A stretch of DNA of 64,000 nucleotides, taken from assembly GCF_014076495.1 (NCBI RefSeq), contig NZ_CP043575.1:868001-932000 (forward strand), given 5' to 3'. The stretch is from Comamonas koreensis (lineage in GTDB: Bacteria; Pseudomonadota; Gammaproteobacteria; Burkholderiales; Burkholderiaceae_C). Both the position numbers and the translations under genes were made by a program. This document shows positions 1-10,636 of this stretch, piece by piece; position 1 is the first letter of the stretch, and each line of letters opens with the position of its first letter. Below the pieces are notes generated by a model. The model was not told the DNA's origin and did no database searches. It was given only the letters and a program-made list of their open reading frames with translations.

Positions 1-122
1 TCTCTGCCCATGGCTTTGAGCTCAGTCCGATGACCGGCTGCATTGTGGCCGAGCTGGTGACTAAGGGCACCAGCAGCTTGCCGATTTCGGCGTTTCGTGT
101 GGACCGTTTTGCCGCTGCCTAG
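1..122 (+). CDS. FAD-dependent oxidoreductase (DAO family), C-terminal fragment
   Basis: Only the last 39 or so codons are in the window, ending at TAG 120-122. The visible tail reads HGFELSPMTG, then IVAELV, then a TSSLPISAFRVDRF ending. This matches the C-terminus of the complete DAO-fold oxidoreductase at 60735-61859 (GVGDVMAELI, then SSTPIDAFRIDRF), so the family assignment rests on internal homology. DAO-fold enzymes oxidise amines or amino acids using FAD. The gene is followed 38 nt later by a RidA gene in the same direction, a sensible pairing because RidA clears the reactive enamine/imine products of amine oxidation. The substrate cannot be told from this fragment. Confidence 0.75.
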   Translation, partial: SAHGFELSPMTGCIVAELVTKGTSSLPISAFRVDRFAAA

Positions 123-160
123 CAGCGCGGCGGTCGTATTTTTATCTCAGGGAGTAAATG

Positions 161-517
161 ATGAGCAACGACATCCAACGTATCGACAGCAATGAACGCC
201 TCAGCCGCATCGTTGTACACGGCGGCGTGGTCTATGTGGCCGGCGTCACCGCTGGCGACATCTCGGGCGACATTGGCGCCCAGACCCGCGACGTGCTGGC
301 CAAGATCGACGGCTACTTGAAAACAGCCGGCACCAGCAAGTCGCGCCTGCTCACCGTGCAGATCTGGCTCAAGGACATCGACAAGGATTTTGCCGGCATG
401 AACCAGGTCTGGGGCGAATGGGCCGACAAGGCCAATATGCCCACCCGCGCGACCTGCGAAGCCAAGCTGGCGCGCCCAGAGTTGCTGGTCGAAATCATCG
501 TCAGCGCCGCCCTCTAA
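161..517 (+). CDS. RidA family protein (enamine/imine deaminase)
   Basis: A 118-residue protein with the whole YjgF/YER057c/UK114 (RidA) fold. These small cytosolic trimers hydrolyse 2-aminoacrylate and related enamines/imines. The conserved arginine that binds the substrate carboxylate is at about residue 96, in the TRATCEA segment, followed by the usual LLVEIIVSA strand. Two ATGs stand side by side (158 and 161). The GGAG at 151-154 is 6 nt from the second and only 3 nt from the first, so 161 is preferred. The gene is probably cotranscribed with the amine oxidoreductase that ends 38 nt upstream, and a strong terminator follows. Confidence 0.9.
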   Translation: MSNDIQRIDSNERLSRIVVHGGVVYVAGVTAGDISGDIGAQTRDVLAKIDGYLKTAGTSKSRLLTVQIWLKDIDKDFAGMNQVWGEWADKANMPTRATCEAKLARPELLVEIIVSAAL

Positions 518-533
518 GCATCGGCCACCCAGC

Positions 534-563
534 AAAATGCCAGCCCTCGGGCTGGCATTTTTT
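534..563 (+). terminator. Rho-independent terminator after the RidA gene
   Basis: AAAATGCCAGCC, loop CTCG, GGCTGGCATTTTTT: a perfect GC-rich stem ending in a run of six T, 16 nt after the RidA stop codon. The A-rich left arm means it can also work on the minus strand for the convergent GST gene that ends at 582. Confidence 0.9.
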
Positions 564-581
564 GCTTAAAGATTCAGCCGA

Positions 582-1277
582 TCAGGGGATCAGCAAACCG
601 CGCTGCACGGCCGGGCGCTGCAGCCAGTGGCTGAGCACGCGGCTGACTTCGGGGTACTGGCCCCAGCCGATCAGGGCCTCGGCGTTGTAGCGCACGATCA
701 TGTTTCGAATCCAGGGGAAGATGGCGATATCGGCAATCGTGTAGGTGTCACCGGCCACCCATTCCTTGCCGGCCAGGTGCTTGTTCAGCACGGTCAGCAG
801 GCGCTTGGATTCGTCCACATAGCGGGTCAGGGGGCGCTTGTCCTCAAAATCCTTGCCGGCAAAGATGTTGAAGAAACCGACCTGGCCAAACATCGGGCCG
901 ATGCCGCCCATCTGGAACATCAGCCACTGCAGGGTCTCGTAGCGCTTGACGGGGTCCTGCGGCAGGAACATGCCAGTCTTCTCGGCCAGGTAGACCATGA
1001 TGGCGCCGGACTCGAACAGTGCAATCGCCTGGCCGCCGGGACCATTGGGGTCGATGATGGCCGGGATCTTGTTGTTCGGGAAGGTGCCGACAAATTCGGG
1101 CGAGGTCTGGTCGTTGCTCTCGAAGCTGATCTTGTGCACTTCATAGGGCATGCCCAGCTCTTCGAGCAGGATGGAGACCTTGACGCCATTGGGCGTGGGC
1201 AGCGAATACAGCTGCAGCAGATCAGGCCGGGTGGCCGGCCATTTGCGGGTAATACTGAAATCGGCGAGGGTGCTCAT
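582..1277 (-). CDS. Glutathione S-transferase family protein (YfcG/Ure2-like, nu class)
   Basis: 231 residues with an N-terminal thioredoxin-like GST domain (about 20-105) and an all-alpha C-terminal domain (about 115-230). The LYSLPTPNG segment near residues 23-31, with TPNG where most GSTs have the catalytic Ser/Tyr, is characteristic of the YfcG/Ure2p-like bacterial group, which act as glutathione-dependent disulfide reductases and peroxidases. The SGAIMVYLAEK motif that contacts the gamma-glutamyl part of glutathione is also present. It is a cytosolic protein transcribed alone, convergent with the RidA gene. The substrate is unknown. Confidence 0.88.
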   Translation of the reverse strand: MSTLADFSITRKWPATRPDLLQLYSLPTPNGVKVSILLEELGMPYEVHKISFESNDQTSPEFVGTFPNNKIPAIIDPNGPGGQAIALFESGAIMVYLAEKTGMFLPQDPVKRYETLQWLMFQMGGIGPMFGQVGFFNIFAGKDFEDKRPLTRYVDESKRLLTVLNKHLAGKEWVAGDTYTIADIAIFPWIRNMIVRYNAEALIGWGQYPEVSRVLSHWLQRPAVQRGLLIP

Positions 1278-1361
1278 GGGAATCTCCAGACGATATGCAG
1301 GCGGCTTGCAGGTATGCGCCTTGCCAGCAGCATAAAGCAGATTGGGCGCGGGCCTGTCGGC

Positions 1362-1922
1362 CTACTTCGCGTCCTGGGGCTTCACAAATTCGATGCGCAG
1401 GCCCTCGGCCGTCACCTGGAAGGTGGCAGGCAGCTCGGCGGCCTTGTCCAGGCGCTCCAGGTCCTCCTGGCGCAAGGTGTGCACCACCACATCCTCCATC
1501 GCATGCTCGGCCGCGCGCGGCGCGTAGGCCTGCAGCATCACCTCCATCGCCTCGGGCAGGCCGGTCATCTGCAGCGACTGCACCTGCACCTGGGTGGCAC
1601 GCAGGCTGTGGTCGGCCGGCGAGTAGCGCAGTGCAAAGTCCAGCACCATGGTGCCGTCCAGGCGGTGGGGCAGCACCTTGCCCGACATCTCGGCGCGCAT
1701 CGTCGCCTGGATGCGGTTGGTCTCGGGCAGCAGCTGCAGGCTGGGCGCCTGCACATCGAGCTGCAAGAGGCCGAGCAGCGGATAGGAGCGGGGGAAGGAC
1801 TTGGCCACGATGGTCTGCAGCTCAGCGGCAGACAGGGTGTAGCTGGGTGGGGCAAGCAAGGAGCAGGCGGCCAGCAGGCTGGCGGCAAACAGGCTGGAGG
1901 CCAAAAAAAGGCGGCGGCGCAT
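1362..1922 (-). CDS. DUF1439 domain lipoprotein
   Basis: 186 residues. The N-terminus is a classic lipoprotein signal (three Arg, a hydrophobic stretch, lipobox LLAAC with Cys20), so the protein should be lipid-anchored in the envelope. The rest resembles DUF1439 proteins such as E. coli YceB: an ELQTIVAKSFP start, then alternating beta strands containing amphipathic repeats, as in TULIP-like lipid-binding folds. The function of the family is not established. It is divergent from the peptide transporter across a 348-bp gap and 84 nt upstream of the GST start on the other side. Confidence 0.8.
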   Translation of the reverse strand: MRRRLFLASSLFAASLLAACSLLAPPSYTLSAAELQTIVAKSFPRSYPLLGLLQLDVQAPSLQLLPETNRIQATMRAEMSGKVLPHRLDGTMVLDFALRYSPADHSLRATQVQVQSLQMTGLPEAMEVMLQAYAPRAAEHAMEDVVVHTLRQEDLERLDKAAELPATFQVTAEGLRIEFVKPQDAK

Positions 1923-2270
1923 AGGGGTTGGAAAGCGTATTGGCAGGGGGCGGGTGGATGCGCATCGTACCGATCAGAGGGCAGTGCGCGTGCTGGATTT
2001 TCCCACCCGCAGGGATCGCATTGTTGCGCAGCTTGCATAACATTGTGTGCTGCACGAACAATGTCAGCAAAAGATCGCCCATCTCCTTGTTTTATTGGGG
2101 TAAATGCCCACTTTTCACGGGCTGCGTGAGCGTGAGCAGATGTCATTTCGTGTGAGAATTCGCAGGCTTTCCGGCTGCGGACGATGGCGCGCGCTGGTGC
2201 GCGATGGTCTTGCTTCCCGGTTCGAAAGCGCTGCCTGCTGGCAGCGCTAGCCAAGATCCCAAGGACAGAC
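1923..2270. other. 348-bp divergent intergenic region
   Basis: Lies between the minus-strand DUF1439 gene and the plus-strand peptide-transport operon. I see no coding sequence with family resemblance. It should hold both promoters; it has locally lower GC than the flanking genes (AT-rich stretch around 2080-2160). No clear operator palindrome was found. An AAGGA ribosome-binding site at 2261-2265 belongs to the first binding-protein gene. Confidence 0.6.
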
Positions 2271-3887
2271 ATGAATTTCGCATTGAACAAGCGCGCCCTG
2301 GCGCTGGTGGGTGCCTCGCTCATTGGCGCAGCCCACGCCCAACACCTGACCATTGCGCTGGCCTCCGAGCCCACAGCGGCCGATCCCCACTACCACAAGA
2401 TGACGACGAACGACTCGTTCTCGGCGCATGTCTATGACTCGCTGGTGGGCCGTACCGCCAGCATGGAGCTGGTGCCCTCGCTGGCCACCTCGTGGAAGAA
2501 CCTGGACGACCTGACCTGGGAGTTCAAGCTGCGCAAGGATGTGAAGTTCTCCAACGGTGCGCCCTTCACCTCGCAGGACGTGCTGTTCACCATCTGCCGC
2601 ACGTTGAACAACGAGACCAATGTCTCGCAGTCGTACATGGATACGACCAAGCTGATCACCGATGTGCAGACCCCCGATGACCTGACCGTGATCGTCAAGA
2701 CCGCCGAGCCCGTGCCACTGATTCCGGCCGAGTTTGCGCGCAACCTGCCCATCATCTCCAGCAGCATCATCAAGCACGACAAGCTCAAGTTCGCCCCCAA
2801 GGAAGGCTGCGGCTACAAAGGCCCATGGCCCACGGTGGCCGACTTCAACAGCGGCAAGATGGCGATTGGCACGGGCCCCTTCAAGCTCAAGTCCTATGTG
2901 AAGGGCAATGCCATCACCTTGGAGCGCAATGACGGCTACTGGGGTCCCAAGCCTGCCTGGCAGACCGTCAAGATGGTGGCCGTGCCCAACGCCGGCCCGC
3001 GCCTGACCGGCCTGATGTCCGGTGACTACGACCTGATCGAGAACCCGGCCGCCCGCGACCTGGCCCGCATCAAGGAAGACAAGAAGCTGGCCTTTGTGGC
3101 CACGCCGTCCACCCGCCTGGTGTTCTTCCAGCCCGATATCGGCCGCGACAAGTCGCCGTTCGTGACCGCCCCCGACGGCAAGAATCCGCTGCAGGACCTG
3201 CGCGTGCGCAAGGCCATCAACATGGCGATCGACCGCAAGGCCATCGTGCAGCGCTTGATGGACGGCATGGCCACCCCCGCCTACCAGTACATGCCCGATG
3301 GCATGTTTGGCGGCCTGGCCAAGGCCCCCGAGATCAAGTTCGACCCCGAAGGCGCCAAGAAGCTGCTGGCCGAAGCCGGCTACCCCAACGGCTTCGAGAT
3401 GACCTTGTCGTCGACGAACGACCGCTACATGAACGATGCGCAGATCTCGCAGGCCGTCGCGCAGTACCTGACCCGCATCGGCATCAAGACCAAGGTCGAT
3501 GCGATGACCGCCTCGATCTACTTCCCCAAGCGCGCCAAGCGTGAGTTCAGCTTCCCGATGGGTGGCTGGCCGTCGGAAAACGGCGAAGCCTCGGGCCTGT
3601 TCCAGCTGTGGGTGACCAGCACCGATTCGCCCAAGGGCCTGGGCACCAGCAACTACGGCGCTTTCAGCAACACCGATTTCGACAAGGTCTACATCCCGGC
3701 TGCGAAGACGGTGGACCCGGTCAAGCGCAAGGCCATGCTGGAGCAGGCCACGCAGATCGCGCTGGACAACGTGCCGCTGATCCCGCTGCACTTCGAGAGC
3801 AGCATCTGGGCCTTCAAGAAAGAGCTGAGCTACGAAGGCCGCCGCGACCAGTACACGCTGGCCACATCGGTCAAGCCCGCCAAGTAA
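2271..3887 (+). CDS. ABC transporter substrate-binding protein, family 5 (peptide/nickel type), copy 1
   Basis: 538 residues from ATG 2271, which has AAGGA 5 nt upstream. An in-frame upstream extension to 2184 would bury the signal peptide, so it is rejected. Residues 1-23 form a Sec signal peptide with an AHA-Q cleavage site. The mature protein is a DppA/OppA-type family 5 binding protein with the conserved LTWEFKLRKDVKFSNG segment and a GTGPFKLKSY motif. It would act in the periplasm, delivering peptides or similar solutes to the DppBCDF-like parts downstream. The next gene is a close paralogue (mature parts look roughly three-quarters identical by eye), so this is a tandem duplication. Ligand not determinable. 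Confidence 0.92.
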   Translation: MNFALNKRALALVGASLIGAAHAQHLTIALASEPTAADPHYHKMTTNDSFSAHVYDSLVGRTASMELVPSLATSWKNLDDLTWEFKLRKDVKFSNGAPFTSQDVLFTICRTLNNETNVSQSYMDTTKLITDVQTPDDLTVIVKTAEPVPLIPAEFARNLPIISSSIIKHDKLKFAPKEGCGYKGPWPTVADFNSGKMAIGTGPFKLKSYVKGNAITLERNDGYWGPKPAWQTVKMVAVPNAGPRLTGLMSGDYDLIENPAARDLARIKEDKKLAFVATPSTRLVFFQPDIGRDKSPFVTAPDGKNPLQDLRVRKAINMAIDRKAIVQRLMDGMATPAYQYMPDGMFGGLAKAPEIKFDPEGAKKLLAEAGYPNGFEMTLSSTNDRYMNDAQISQAVAQYLTRIGIKTKVDAMTASIYFPKRAKREFSFPMGGWPSENGEASGLFQLWVTSTDSPKGLGTSNYGAFSNTDFDKVYIPAAKTVDPVKRKAMLEQATQIALDNVPLIPLHFESSIWAFKKELSYEGRRDQYTLATSVKPAK

Positions 3888-3904
3888 GCAAAGTGCTTGC
3901 GGCA

Positions 3905-3925
3905 GCCGGGGTCCAGCACCCCGGC
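3905..3925 (+). other. Stem-loop between the two binding-protein genes
   Basis: GCCGGGGT, 5-nt loop, ACCCCGGC: perfect 8-bp stem 17 nt after the first binding-protein stop. No T-run follows, so it is more likely an mRNA-stabilising or pausing hairpin than a terminator. Confidence 0.5.
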
Positions 3926-4000
3926 GTGGGCGATGAGAAATACGTAGTGGCACGGCACTTGCATTGCCCTACGAGGCTTTTAACCAAGGAGGAACGACCT

Positions 4001-5632
4001 GTGTCTACCAAGAAGATCTCGCGCCGCACACCCTTGTCGCTGGCCAGTCTGGCTGCGCTCGCTCTGCCTGCGGGCATGGCGGCCGCCCAGTCGCTGACCA
4101 TCGGCCTCGCCTCCGAGCCCACCGCCGCTGACCCGCATTACCACAAGGTCACCACCAACGACGCGTTCTCGGCCCATATCTTCGAGTCGCTGATCAACCG
4201 CAATGCGCAGATGGAGCTGATCCCGGGCCTGGCCCAGTCCTGGCGCGCCGTCGATGACAACACCTGGGAGCTCAAACTGCGCCAGGGCGTGAAGTTCTCC
4301 AATGGCGAGCCCTTCACCTCCAAGGACGTGCTGTTCACCCTGTGCCGCGTGCTGAACAACGAGACCAATGTCTCGCGCTCCTACATGGAGCCGGCCCAGA
4401 GCTTCAGCGATGTGCAGACGCCCGATGACTACACCGTCATCATCAAGAGCGAGCGGCCCATCCCGACGATGCCCAATGAGCTGGCGCGTTCGCTGCCCAT
4501 CATCTGGAGCGGCATCGCCAAGTTCGACAAGCTGCGCTTTGCCCCCAAGGAGGGCTGCGGCGTCACTTCGCCCTGGCCCACGGTGGCCGATTTCAACACC
4601 GGCAAGCTGTCCATCGGCACGGGCCCGTACAAGCTCAAGTCCTATGTCAAGGGAACCGGTATCGAGATGGAGCGCAACGAAGCCTACTGGGGCAGCAAGC
4701 CGCACTGGAAGAGCGTCAAGATGGTGCCGGTGCCCAATGCCGGCCCGCGCCTGACCGGGCTGATGTCCGGGGACTACGATGTCATCGAAAGCCCGGCTGC
4801 GCGCGACCTGCCACGCATCAAGGACAACAGCAAGCTCGACTTTGTCGCGACGCCGTCCACCCGTCTGATCTTCTTCCAGCCGGACGCCGGCCGCGCACAA
4901 AGCCCGTTTGCCAAGGCCGCCGATGGCAAGAACCCGCTGCAGGATTTGCGCGTGCGCCAGGCCATCAACATGGCCATTGACCGCAAGGCCATCGTGCAGC
5001 GGCTGATGGATGGCATGGCCACCGTGGCCAACCAGTACATGCCAACGGGCATGTTCGGCAGCCTCGACAAGCCCGCCGAGATCAAGTTCGATCCCGAAGG
5101 CGCCAAGAAGCTGCTGGCCGAGGCCGGTTACCCGCAAGGCTTTGAGCTGACCTTGACCACCACCAACGACCGCTACATCAACGACGGCCAGATCGCGCAG
5201 GCGGTGGCCCAGTACCTGACGCGCATTGGCATCAAGACCACGGTGGATGCGCAAGCCGCTGCCATCTATTTCCCCAAGCGGGCCAAGCGCGAGTTCAGCT
5301 TTGCGATGGGCGGCTGGCCGTCGGAGAACGGCGAGGCCTCGGGCCTGTTCCAGTACTGGGTGGCCACCACCGACAAGGACAAGGGCCTGGGCACCAGCAA
5401 CTACGGCGGCTTTAGCCTGCCCGCGTTTGACCAGGTGTTTGTGCCCGCAATGGCGCAGATGGATGCGAGCGCGCGCAAGGCCGCCTACCAGCAGGCCACG
5501 CAGATTGCGCTGGCCAACGTACCGCTGATTCCGCTGCACTTCGAGAGCAGCATCTGGGCATTCAAGAAAGGGTTGAGCTACGAAGGCCGACGCGACCAGT
5601 ACACGCTGGCGATGTCGGTCAAACCGAAATAG
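4001..5632 (+). CDS. ABC transporter substrate-binding protein, family 5, copy 2
   Basis: 543 residues starting at GTG 4001, supported by a perfect AAGGAGG at 3986-3992, 8 nt upstream. The signal peptide (residues 1-29, cleavage AAA-Q) carries an Arg-Arg pair. The mature protein aligns end to end with the preceding binding protein: shared LASEPTAADPHYHK, LNNETNVS, and the C-terminal SSIWAFKK. The differences are spread through the protein rather than clustered, as in an old duplication with possible ligand divergence. It probably shares the DppBCDF-like membrane complex encoded next. The strong Shine-Dalgarno suggests high expression. Confidence 0.92.
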   Translation: MSTKKISRRTPLSLASLAALALPAGMAAAQSLTIGLASEPTAADPHYHKVTTNDAFSAHIFESLINRNAQMELIPGLAQSWRAVDDNTWELKLRQGVKFSNGEPFTSKDVLFTLCRVLNNETNVSRSYMEPAQSFSDVQTPDDYTVIIKSERPIPTMPNELARSLPIIWSGIAKFDKLRFAPKEGCGVTSPWPTVADFNTGKLSIGTGPYKLKSYVKGTGIEMERNEAYWGSKPHWKSVKMVPVPNAGPRLTGLMSGDYDVIESPAARDLPRIKDNSKLDFVATPSTRLIFFQPDAGRAQSPFAKAADGKNPLQDLRVRQAINMAIDRKAIVQRLMDGMATVANQYMPTGMFGSLDKPAEIKFDPEGAKKLLAEAGYPQGFELTLTTTNDRYINDGQIAQAVAQYLTRIGIKTTVDAQAAAIYFPKRAKREFSFAMGGWPSENGEASGLFQYWVATTDKDKGLGTSNYGGFSLPAFDQVFVPAMAQMDASARKAAYQQATQIALANVPLIPLHFESSIWAFKKGLSYEGRRDQYTLAMSVKPK

Positions 5633-5679
5633 ACAGCTGGTGCCACACCGGGCGCCAAACAGGCCCGGTCCCTGGCAGG

Positions 5680-5719
5680 GCCCGCATCCAGCTCCAGTGG
5701 TGGGGCCATGCGGGCTTTG
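5680..5719 (+). terminator. Possible attenuating hairpin between binding protein and permease genes
   Basis: GCCCGCAT (5680-5687) pairs with ATGCGGGC (5708-5715) across a 20-nt loop and is followed by TTTGTGATTTTG. It sits in the 178-nt gap before the permease gene. Partial termination here would make binding proteins more abundant than permeases, a common arrangement. The long loop and interrupted T-run make this tentative. Confidence 0.45.
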
Positions 5720-5810
5720 TGATTTTGTACGCCCCACGATGAAAAGACTCCACAGAGGGCGGCAACCATGCAGGTGACAGCGCATGGCATTCTAATTTTG
5801 AGGACGTAAT

Positions 5811-6785
5811 GTGATCGTCTATATCCTGCGCCGCATGGTGCAAAGTTTTCTGGTGCTGCTGGCGGTCTCGCTGGTGGTGTTCATGGCGGTCTACGCGGTG
5901 GGCGACCCCATCGAGCTGCTGGTGAGCGCCGAGGCCAGCGATGCAGACCGCCAGGCGATGATCAAGCGCCTGGGGCTGGACCTGCCGGTCTGGCTGCAGT
6001 ACTGGAGTTTTCTGACCCGCGCCTTCCAGGGTGACCTGGGCACCTCCTTTGTGCATGGCATCCCCGCGATCGAGCTGATCGTGCAGCGCTTTCCGGCCAC
6101 CTTCGAGCTGGTCGTGGTCGCCATCGGCCTGACCTGCCTGCTCGGCATTCCGCTGGGCCTGATTGCCGGCCTGTTCAACGACAGGCCGCTGGGCCGGGGC
6201 CTGATGGGCGGCTCGGTGCTGGGCTTTTCGCTGCCCAACTTCTGGCAGGGCATGATGCTGATACTGATGTTCGCCGTCTGGCTGCAGTGGCTGCCCTCTT
6301 CGGGCCGGGGTGACACGGTCAATGTGCTGGGCGTGCCGCTGTCGCTGTTCACCGCCGATGGCTGGAGCCATGTGATGCTGCCGGCCATCAACCTGGCGCT
6401 GGGCAATATCGCGCTGGTGCTGCGGCTCACCGCCACCGGCGTGATGGAGGCCAAGACCCAGGAGTATGTGAAGTTCGCGCGCGCCAAGGGCATCAGCGAG
6501 CGCCGCATCCTGACCCGCCACATCCTGCGCAATATCCTGATCCCCGTGGTCACCGTGATCGGCATGGAGTTCGGCACCCTGATCGCCTACTCGACCATCA
6601 CCGAGACCGTGTTCGCCTGGCCCGGCATGGGCAAGCTTTTGATTGACAGCATCTACAAGCTCGACCGCCCGGTGGTGGTGGCCTATGTGATGCTGGTCAC
6701 CTTCATCTTCGTGATGATCAACCTCTTGGTGGACCTGGCCTATGCGGTGCTCGATCCGCGCGTACAGCTGCAGGAGGCCCAATGA
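5811..6785 (+). CDS. ABC transporter permease, DppB/OppB family
   Basis: 324 residues beginning at GTG 5811 (GAGGA 6 nt upstream), reading VIVYILRRMVQSF. This is the usual DppB-type start in which a short cytoplasmic segment leads straight into the first membrane helix. About six hydrophobic segments and a BPD_transp_1 domain are present; the coupling loop is the EAA-like segment around ARAKGISERRILTRHIL. It forms the inner-membrane channel with the next gene, whose ATG overlaps its stop (ATGA at 6782-6785), showing translational coupling. Confidence 0.92.
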   Translation: MIVYILRRMVQSFLVLLAVSLVVFMAVYAVGDPIELLVSAEASDADRQAMIKRLGLDLPVWLQYWSFLTRAFQGDLGTSFVHGIPAIELIVQRFPATFELVVVAIGLTCLLGIPLGLIAGLFNDRPLGRGLMGGSVLGFSLPNFWQGMMLILMFAVWLQWLPSSGRGDTVNVLGVPLSLFTADGWSHVMLPAINLALGNIALVLRLTATGVMEAKTQEYVKFARAKGISERRILTRHILRNILIPVVTVIGMEFGTLIAYSTITETVFAWPGMGKLLIDSIYKLDRPVVVAYVMLVTFIFVMINLLVDLAYAVLDPRVQLQEAQ

Positions 6786-7710
6786 TGCAGCCCGACAAAC
6801 CCTTGATGACCATCGACCCCAGCAAGCGGGCCCAGCCCCTGCAAGACACGCCCCAGCGGCGTGCCATTTTGAAGAAACTGCGCAGCAAACCGTCCGTCAA
6901 AGGGGCTGTGATCGCCCTCGTGCTGCTGCTGGCCGTGGTGCTGCTGGCGCCGTTTCTGTCGCCACAAAACCCCTATGACCTGGGCGCGCTCGACCTCATG
7001 GACGGCCGCCTCAAGCCGATGTCCGAAGCTGCTTCGGGCATGACCTACTGGCTGGGCACCGACGACCAGGGCCGTGACATGCTCTCGGCCATCCTGCACG
7101 GCCTGCGCATCAGCCTGATGGTGGGCCTGAGCGCCGTGGTGCTCGCCACCATCATCGGCAGTCTCGTCGGCCTGGTCGCGGCCTATTTTGGCGGCTGGGT
7201 CGATACCGTGCTGATGCGCATCGTCGACTTCATCCTCGGCTTTCCCACCATCCTGGTGGCGCTGGTGCTGCTAGCCATTCTGGGCCGGGGCGTGGACAAG
7301 GTGGTGATCGCCATCGTGATGGTGCAGTGGGCGCATTACGCCCGCATCATGCGCGGCCGTGCCTTGCAGGAGCGCAAGAAGGAATACATCGAGGCGGCCA
7401 AGAACCTGGGCTTCCCCGGCTGGCGCATCATGACGCGCCACCTGCTACCCAACTGCATGGGCCCGGTGATGGTGTTCGCCACCATCCAGATTGCCAATGC
7501 CATCGTGCTCGAAGCCACCCTGTCCTTCCTGGGAGTGGGGGTGCCGATCACCGAACCCTCGCTGGGCCTGCTGATTGCCAACGGCTTTCAGTACCTGATG
7601 TCGGGTGACTACTGGATCAGCATGTTCCCCGGCCTGGCGCTGCTGGCCCTGATCCTGTCGATCAACCTGATCGGCGACCGCCTGCGTGAAGCTCTGGACC
7701 CGAGGAAGTA

Positions 7711-7711
<1 letters not shown>
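6782..7711 (+). CDS. ABC transporter permease, DppC/OppC family
   Basis: 309 residues with the N-terminal OppC_N segment (a cytoplasmic tail of about 35 residues, then the first helix) and a BPD_transp_1 domain. The EAA loop reads EAAKNLGFPGWRIMTRHLLP. A periplasmic stretch with YWLGTDDQGRD is diagnostic of DppC/OppC proteins. It pairs with the DppB-like subunit. The start overlaps the upstream stop by 4 nt and its own stop overlaps the next start by 1 nt (TAATG), so translation of the operon is tightly coupled. Confidence 0.93.
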
Positions 7712-9689
<1,978 letters not shown>

Positions 9690-9720
9690 CCCGTTGGACG
9701 CGCACAGAGGAAACCACCGC

Positions 9721-10599
9721 ATGGACTGGCAACGCTTTACCCAGCAGCACGGCCGTTTTGCCATCGACTGGCAAGCCGGCGACGGCGCGCTCTACCTGCC
9801 GATCACACTGAACTGCTACCGCCCCGAGGGCCTGGCCGCCGATGCACCGGTGGTGCTGGTGCAGCACGGCGTGCTGCGCAATGGCGACGACTACCGCGAC
9901 TTCTGGATGCCTGCGGCCGACCGCTACGGCCTGCAGATCATTGCGCCGACCTTTGGCAACGAGCACTGGCCCGGCGTGGAGAGCTACAACAACGGCAGCG
10001 TCTGGAGCGAAGCGGGCGACCTGCAGCCGCGCGCCTACTGGGCCTACCAGGCGGTGGCGAACCTGGCCCAGCAGCTGCGTGATGCCGGCGTGCTGCGCGG
10101 CCAGCCGCTCTACCTGTTTGGCCATTCGGCCGGCGGCCAGTTTGTGCACCGCCTGGTCAGCACCCTGGGCGCGGCCGGCTTTGCCGGCGTGGCAGCGGGC
10201 AACCCGGGCTGGTACACCTTGCCCGATGTCCAGCAGGACTTTCCACAAGGCCTGGCCGGCATTGGCCTGGCCGATGGGGCGCTGGCCCAGCTGCTGCGCA
10301 CCCCACTGGTCATTTTGGCGGGCGACCGCGACACCGATACCCAGGACCCGAACCTGCCGGCCGAGCCCGCCGCGCTGCGCCAGGGCCCGCACCGCTTTGC
10401 CCGCGCCCACCACTACTACGCAGCGGGCCAGCAGGCGGCAGACCGGCTGGGGCTGCCGCTGGCCTGGCAACTGCATGAGGTCGCCGGCATCGGCCATGAC
10501 GGCGAGGCCATGAGCCATGTCTGCGCCCACCTATGGTTTGAAGGGCGCATGCCCGATGCGGACTGGCTGGCCCCCTGGGCCGGCCGGGTCACCGCCTGA
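9721..10599 (+). CDS. Alpha/beta hydrolase
   Basis: 292 residues from ATG 9721 with an AGAGGA site upstream; the TTG at 9694 lies before that site and is less likely. The nucleophile elbow GHSAGG places catalytic Ser at about residue 136; an oxyanion loop HGVLRNGDDY precedes it, the acid is probably the Asp in LAGDRDTDTQ, and the His in GIGHDGEAM near residue 260 completes a triad. There is no signal peptide, so the protein is cytosolic. It sits between a peptide importer and an M20 peptidase in one operon, suggesting it processes the imported compound. Exact substrate unknown. Confidence 0.8.
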   Translation: MDWQRFTQQHGRFAIDWQAGDGALYLPITLNCYRPEGLAADAPVVLVQHGVLRNGDDYRDFWMPAADRYGLQIIAPTFGNEHWPGVESYNNGSVWSEAGDLQPRAYWAYQAVANLAQQLRDAGVLRGQPLYLFGHSAGGQFVHRLVSTLGAAGFAGVAAGNPGWYTLPDVQQDFPQGLAGIGLADGALAQLLRTPLVILAGDRDTDTQDPNLPAEPAALRQGPHRFARAHHYYAAGQQAADRLGLPLAWQLHEVAGIGHDGEAMSHVCAHLWFEGRMPDADWLAPWAGRVTA

Positions 10600-10636
10600 T
10601 CTCCTATCACTTTTCGACAAGACCCAAGGAACAACG

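Noticed and set aside
627..2129. Long plus-strand open frame (500 codons)
   Set aside because: Antisense to the GST and DUF1439 genes; the translation is His/Gly/Gln-rich with no fold. High-GC third positions create such frames.
2247..3953. Long minus-strand open frame (568 codons)
   Set aside because: Exact antisense of the first peptide-binding protein; Gly/Val/His-rich low-information translation.
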